NCBI RefSeq assembly: GCF_003387075.1
Contig: NZ_QUMQ01000001.1
Coordinates: forward strand, 3,968,001-4,032,000
Reading direction: 5' to 3'
DNA from: Asanoa ferruginea
GTDB lineage: Bacteria; Actinomycetota; Actinomycetes; Mycobacteriales; Micromonosporaceae
Length of the DNA: 64,000 bases
Part shown: positions 60,501-64,000 of the stretch, one piece after another
How the letters are laid out: every line of letters starts with the position of its first letter
Position numbering within the stretch: position 1 is the first letter of the stretch
The notes under the pieces: generated by a model
What the model saw: only the letters and a program-made list of their open reading frames with translations
What the model was told of the DNA's origin: nothing
The model's database searches: none
Position numbers and translations under genes: made by a program

Positions 60501-62282
60501 TCATGCCGGTTCGGTCGCGCGCACGCCGCCCGGATTCGGCTGGGTCGGGGTGGGCGGGGCCGCCGCCGCGGGCTCGGTCAGCGGGAGCGAGACGACCCGG
60601 GTCAGGGTGCCGTCGGGCTGGGTGCCCTCGATCGCCACGGCGGCCATCGGGCCCGACAGCGACAGCGTGCTGACCGCGTTGCCGAAGTAGGGGCCGGCCA
60701 GCTTGCGCCAGCGGATGCCGGGCTTGCGTACCCCGGCCGCTTTGGCCATCGCCCTGATCAGCGACGACGGGCCGCGCCACCAGCCGAGTGTCATCACCGG
60801 GCGCATCACGGCCGGCACCGCGTTGTGGATCGGTGAGCAGGTGAGCTGGTGCACGGGTGTGGTCACCGCCGGGTCGCGGAAGCGCACCCGAGCCACATAC
60901 GAATGGTGTACGTCGCCCGACAGCACGCTGATCGACGCCGGAGCGGGGTAGGCGGGGCCGGCGCCGACGCGTTCGTCGCCGGCGGTGCGGGGGCCCGAAC
61001 CGAGCCGGGCGAAGAGGGTGCCCAGGTCTTCGAACGAGCGCTGGAACGCCGCCCAGTGCTCCAGGTCGACGGCGCGCCGGATCTTCTCGGCGAAAGCGGA
61101 TACCGGGCCGCGCGGTGACGCCGCCAGCCGCTCGTTCCACGCCTCGAGGTGGTGGATGCCGTGCGGCAGCAGCCAGGGCAGCGACGAGCCGACCACCAGA
61201 TGGTCGTAGTCGCCGTGCGCCTGGTCGAGGAACCACGCCCACTCGCCGGGCGGCAGCATCGCCCGGTGTGCCGGGTCGAGCACCCGGCTGCACCGGTTGT
61301 CGAGCACGACCAGCCGGGTCCGGCCGATGTCGAGCCGGTAGGACCACTGGTATTGGGTGGCCCGCCAGCGCTCGGTGTCGTGCGCGGCGTCGGCCTCGAG
61401 GTCGACCCGCTGGCCGAACTCGCGCAGGATCTCGGTCGCGTCGTCGACGCCGGTCACCTTCGGGTAGAGCGCGTCGGCCGCGAGCTCGTCGGGGTGCAGA
61501 TTGCCGAGGTGCTGGTAGACCCAGTAGGAGGCGAGCCCGCTGGTGATCCGCTCGCTCCACCACGACTGTTCCTTGGCGGCGACCCGCCACGACGCCGACG
61601 AGTTCCAGTCGTCGATGATCTCGTGGTCATCAAAGATCATCACACTGGGCACGGTCGACAGCAGCCAGCGGATCTCCGGGTCGCGCCACGACTCCAGGTA
61701 GAGCTTGGTGTATTCGTGGAACGAGACAACCTGGTGCGGCGGGGCGTCGGTCAGCTTGGCCTTGCGCCGCTTGCGGTGCTTGCGCAGGAACCGGCGTACC
61801 TCCTGCGAGGTCATGTCGGCGTAGACCTGGTCGCCGAGCAGCACCATCAGGTCGGGCCGGGCACCCTCGTCGTTCATCAGCCGGCGGGCGAACGCGTCGA
61901 GCGCGTCGGGCGGCAGCTTGTGCCCCATCGACTTCGGCGTCGCCTCGCGGCACGATCCGAAGATCAGCTTGACCGGCTGGCCGCCGTCGTCGCTCAGCCG
62001 GGTGCGGATCACACTCCGGGGGTACGCCGAGTCGGGCTCGGGCCAGACCTTCTCGTCATCGACGAACACCTCATATGGGGTGATCGCGTCGGCCGGCAAC
62101 CCTTCGACGACGACCAGGGCATAGTGATGGTCGTACGCGGAGAAGGTGCGCGACTTACCTTCCGCGCCTCCCTCGGCACGCACGGTGACCACCGCGGGCC
62201 CCGCCGTCTCGACCCAGATAGTCGCCCGGGTGTCGACGACCCGGCGTAGCACCGGACCGATCAGCAGACGTGCGCCCGACAT
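60501..62282 (-). CDS. PhoD-like alkaline phosphatase/phosphodiesterase
   Basis: A 593-residue protein. Metallophosphatase motifs are LIFGSCRE, VLLGDQVYADM, MIFDDHEIIDDWN, VVGSSLPWLLPHGIHHLEAW and SVLSGDVHHSYVARV. The N-terminal ~90 residues form a beta domain typical of PhoD-like proteins. No Tat or Sec signal is visible, so it is probably cytoplasmic, unlike classic PhoD. The C-terminal region is Pro/Ala-rich. It is divergent from ftsY. Confidence 0.9.
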   Translation of the reverse strand: MSGARLLIGPVLRRVVDTRATIWVETAGPAVVTVRAEGGAEGKSRTFSAYDHHYALVVVEGLPADAITPYEVFVDDEKVWPEPDSAYPRSVIRTRLSDDGGQPVKLIFGSCREATPKSMGHKLPPDALDAFARRLMNDEGARPDLMVLLGDQVYADMTSQEVRRFLRKHRKRRKAKLTDAPPHQVVSFHEYTKLYLESWRDPEIRWLLSTVPSVMIFDDHEIIDDWNSSASWRVAAKEQSWWSERITSGLASYWVYQHLGNLHPDELAADALYPKVTGVDDATEILREFGQRVDLEADAAHDTERWRATQYQWSYRLDIGRTRLVVLDNRCSRVLDPAHRAMLPPGEWAWFLDQAHGDYDHLVVGSSLPWLLPHGIHHLEAWNERLAASPRGPVSAFAEKIRRAVDLEHWAAFQRSFEDLGTLFARLGSGPRTAGDERVGAGPAYPAPASISVLSGDVHHSYVARVRFRDPAVTTPVHQLTCSPIHNAVPAVMRPVMTLGWWRGPSSLIRAMAKAAGVRKPGIRWRKLAGPYFGNAVSTLSLSGPMAAVAIEGTQPDGTLTRVVSLPLTEPAAAAPPTPTQPNPGGVRATEPA

Positions 62283-62417
62283 GCGTTTTCAACCTCCAGG
62301 ACGGCAAACGAACGGGACCATCCTTTCTACCCAGGCGGCCCGGCGCCATAGTCGTCCGGCGCGACACCTCACACCGGCCGCCGCGTGAGTCTCCGGCGGG
62401 CATGTCAGGATTTCGGT

Positions 62418-63551
62418 ATGGAATTTGTGATCCTCGGAATCGTCCTGGCCGGCGTGCTGCTGCTGGCTGGGGTCGGCCTGCTCGTGCCCCGGATCCGCCG
62501 CCGGGCCGTGCCGCCGGCCCCGCCGCGCCCGACCGGCCCGTCCGAGGAGCCCGGCGAGGAGGCCGGGGTAGGGATTCTCGCCCCGGAACGGCCGGCAGAG
62601 GCGCCACCCACCCCAGTCATCGAGACGCCGGCGCCCACCGCCGGGCGGCTGATCCGGCTGCGCGGGCGGCTGTCCCGCTCGCAGAACGTGTTCGGCAAGG
62701 GCCTGCTCGCGGTGCTCGCCCGGGACCGGCTCGACGAAGATGCCTGGGAAGAGATCGAAGACAGCCTGATCGGCGCCGACGTCGGCGTCGAGGCGACCCG
62801 GGAGATCGTCGACCGGCTCCGCGAGCGCACCAAGGTGCTCGGCACCCGCAGCCCGTCGGAGCTGCGCGGGCTGCTCACCGCCGAGCTCGTCGAGGCGCTC
62901 GACCCGGCCATGGACCGCTCGCTCAAGGTCACCGGCAAGCCGTCGGTGCTGCTGGTGGTCGGCGTGAACGGTTCCGGCAAGACCACCACCTGCGGCAAGA
63001 TCGCCCGGGTGCTGATCGCCGATGGGCACACGGTGCTGCTCGGCGCCGCCGACACGTTCCGCGCCGCCGCGGCCGAGCAGTTGAGCACCTGGGCGGGCCG
63101 GGTGGGCGCCGAGGTGGTCCGCGGCCCCGAGGGCGCCGACCCGGCCAGCGTCGCGTTCGACGCGGTCAAGAAGGGCGTCGACACCGGCGTCGACACCGTG
63201 CTGATCGACACCGCCGGCCGGCTGCAGAACAAGGTCGGCCTGATGGACGAACTCAGCAAGGTCAAGCGGGTGGTGGAGAAGCACGGCCCGGTCGACGAGA
63301 CGCTGCTCGTGCTCGACGCCACCACCGGCCAGAACGGCCTGGAGCAGGCGCGGGTGTTCACCGAAGTGGTCGATGTGACGGGTGTGGTGCTGACCAAGCT
63401 CGACGGGACCGCGAAGGGCGGCATCGTGATCGCCGTACAGCGGAAACTGGGTATTCCGGTCAAGCTCGTGGGTCTCGGCGAGGGGCCCGACGACCTGGCG
63501 CCGTTCGAACCGGCGGCGTTCGTCGACGCGCTTGTTGGCACGGACGCGTAA
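62418..63551 (+). CDS. ftsY: Signal recognition particle receptor FtsY
   Basis: A 377-residue protein from ATG 62418. It has an N-terminal membrane helix (about 3-24), an acidic/Pro-rich linker to ~75, then the N domain and G domain. GTPase motifs: GVNGSGKTTT at ~182 (P loop), DTFRAAAAEQL, DTAGR at ~264, TKLDGTAKGG at ~326, and GLGEGPDDLAPF at the end. It docks the SRP-ribosome complex at the membrane. CAGGAT ends 6 nt before the ATG, suggesting leaderless start. Confidence 0.97.
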   Translation: MEFVILGIVLAGVLLLAGVGLLVPRIRRRAVPPAPPRPTGPSEEPGEEAGVGILAPERPAEAPPTPVIETPAPTAGRLIRLRGRLSRSQNVFGKGLLAVLARDRLDEDAWEEIEDSLIGADVGVEATREIVDRLRERTKVLGTRSPSELRGLLTAELVEALDPAMDRSLKVTGKPSVLLVVGVNGSGKTTTCGKIARVLIADGHTVLLGAADTFRAAAAEQLSTWAGRVGAEVVRGPEGADPASVAFDAVKKGVDTGVDTVLIDTAGRLQNKVGLMDELSKVKRVVEKHGPVDETLLVLDATTGQNGLEQARVFTEVVDVTGVVLTKLDGTAKGGIVIAVQRKLGIPVKLVGLGEGPDDLAPFEPAAFVDALVGTDA

Positions 63552-63599
63552 CCTCGGGTGACCTACCAGCCGCAGGCCTCCGGACTCGGGAGACCGTAC

Positions 63600-64000
63600 G
63601 TGACGCAACAGGAAGTTCCGCTGCGCGGAGGCAACGTCAGCACGGTCGTCCGTGTCGGCGACACCGTGCGGCGCAACGCCGGGCCGTGGACGCCGTCCGT
63701 GCACGCCCTGTTGCGCCATCTGGAATATGTCGGGTTCACCGGCTCACCCAGGGTGCTCGGGATGGACGAGCGCAACCGTGAGGTGCTCTCCTACCTCGAA
63801 GGCGAGTGCGGTGAATATCCGCTGGCCCCGCACTGGGTCACCGACGAGGCGCTGGTCACCGTCGCCACGATGTTGCGGATGTTCCACGACGCGCAATACG
63901 GCTTCGCGCCCCCGCCGACCGCCGTCTGGCGCTCGTTCGGGCCGCCCCCGCCGGACACCGAGGTGGTCTGCCACCACGACGCGGCGCCGCACAACGTGAT
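63600..64000 (+). CDS. Phosphotransferase (APH family), N-terminal part, cut by window end
   Basis: An open frame from GTG 63600 (VTQQEVPLRGGNVSTVV), preceded by CGGGAG, runs off the window. The last visible residues CHHDAAPHNV are the APH catalytic loop (H-D-x-x-x-x-N). MDERNREVLSYLEGE is typical of the family. About 133 residues are visible. GTG 63558 would add 14 residues but lacks an SD. The substrate is unknown. Confidence 0.85.
   Translation, partial: MTQQEVPLRGGNVSTVVRVGDTVRRNAGPWTPSVHALLRHLEYVGFTGSPRVLGMDERNREVLSYLEGECGEYPLAPHWVTDEALVTVATMLRMFHDAQYGFAPPPTAVWRSFGPPPPDTEVVCHHDAAPHNV

Overview
The window is chromosomal DNA from a high-GC actinomycete, most likely a member of the Micromonosporaceae. 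This placement is an inference. It rests on the very high third-position GC, many GTG starts, several leaderless promoters, coenzyme F420 synthesis (cofC), an NdgR-type IclR regulator divergent from leuCD, and a gene backbone shared with Mycobacterium and Streptomyces (ndgR, leuC, leuD, hup, mutT1, ppk, cofC, gpsA, ddl, then rsmD, coaD, a SepIVA-like gene, DUF177, rpmF, plsX, rnc, mutM, smc, ftsY). I see no phage, transposase, integrase or CRISPR array, and no stretch of clearly foreign composition.

Layout. 0-11.4 kb: the 3' end of citramalate synthase, a membrane-anchored EEP-family hydrolase, an aminoglycoside-phosphotransferase-like kinase, a MoxR-DUF58-VWA operon followed by an HtrA-type protease, a secreted alpha/beta hydrolase, a CGNR regulator, a conserved protein annotated in relatives as a DNA glycosylase, a Methyltransf_19 methyltransferase and an FAH-family hydrolase. 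11.4-15.4 kb: tRNA-Gln(CTG) and tRNA-Glu(CTC), ndgR divergent from leuCD, and a histone-like HU protein with a long lysine/alanine tail. 15.5-27.6 kb: a second membrane EEP protein, the polyphosphate group (mutT1, CYTH-CHAD, ppk), cofC with a C-terminal cold-shock-like extension, plsC, gpsA, a cystathionine gamma-lyase-like enzyme and ddl. 27.6-39 kb: a block in which recG, DAK2, rpmB, thiL, an Lrp-type protein and DUF3515 appear in reverse order compared with the usual actinobacterial arrangement. Tandem repeats lie at one edge, and two paralogous PH-like membrane proteins, an ECF sigma operon and other accessory genes are interleaved. 39-42.8 kb: a Tat-exported flavin amine oxidase, a YceI protein and an LPXTG surface protein. 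42.8-48 kb: rsmD, coaD, sepIVA-like, DUF177, rpmF, plsX, rnc and mutM, an essential RNA/lipid/repair run. 48-54.4 kb: a TetR/SDR divergent pair, then on the minus strand a Pel-like exopolysaccharide cassette (PelF-type glycosyltransferase, a polytopic membrane protein, a spherulin-4-like protein) and a CAP-domain protein. 54.6-64 kb: a small coiled-coil protein, smc, a HAD phosphatase, a MazEF-like toxin-antitoxin pair, a DinB-like protein, a PhoD phosphatase, ftsY and a truncated phosphotransferase.

The most unusual feature is at 51677-52064, inside the exopolysaccharide operon. Five tandem 77-bp units each form a complete 26-codon minigene on the minus strand. The TGA stop of each overlaps the ATG of the next (ATGA), and the chain begins at the glycosyltransferase stop and ends at the membrane-protein start. 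Because of the unit length and the 4-nt overlaps, the array can gain or lose copies without breaking stop-start coupling along the operon. Other repeats of note are a 42-bp minisatellite that inserts a Thr/Ala/Pro-rich linker into the DhaL domain of the DAK2/FakA-like protein, and an 81-bp tandem duplication that seems to derive from the 3' end of the HIT gene.
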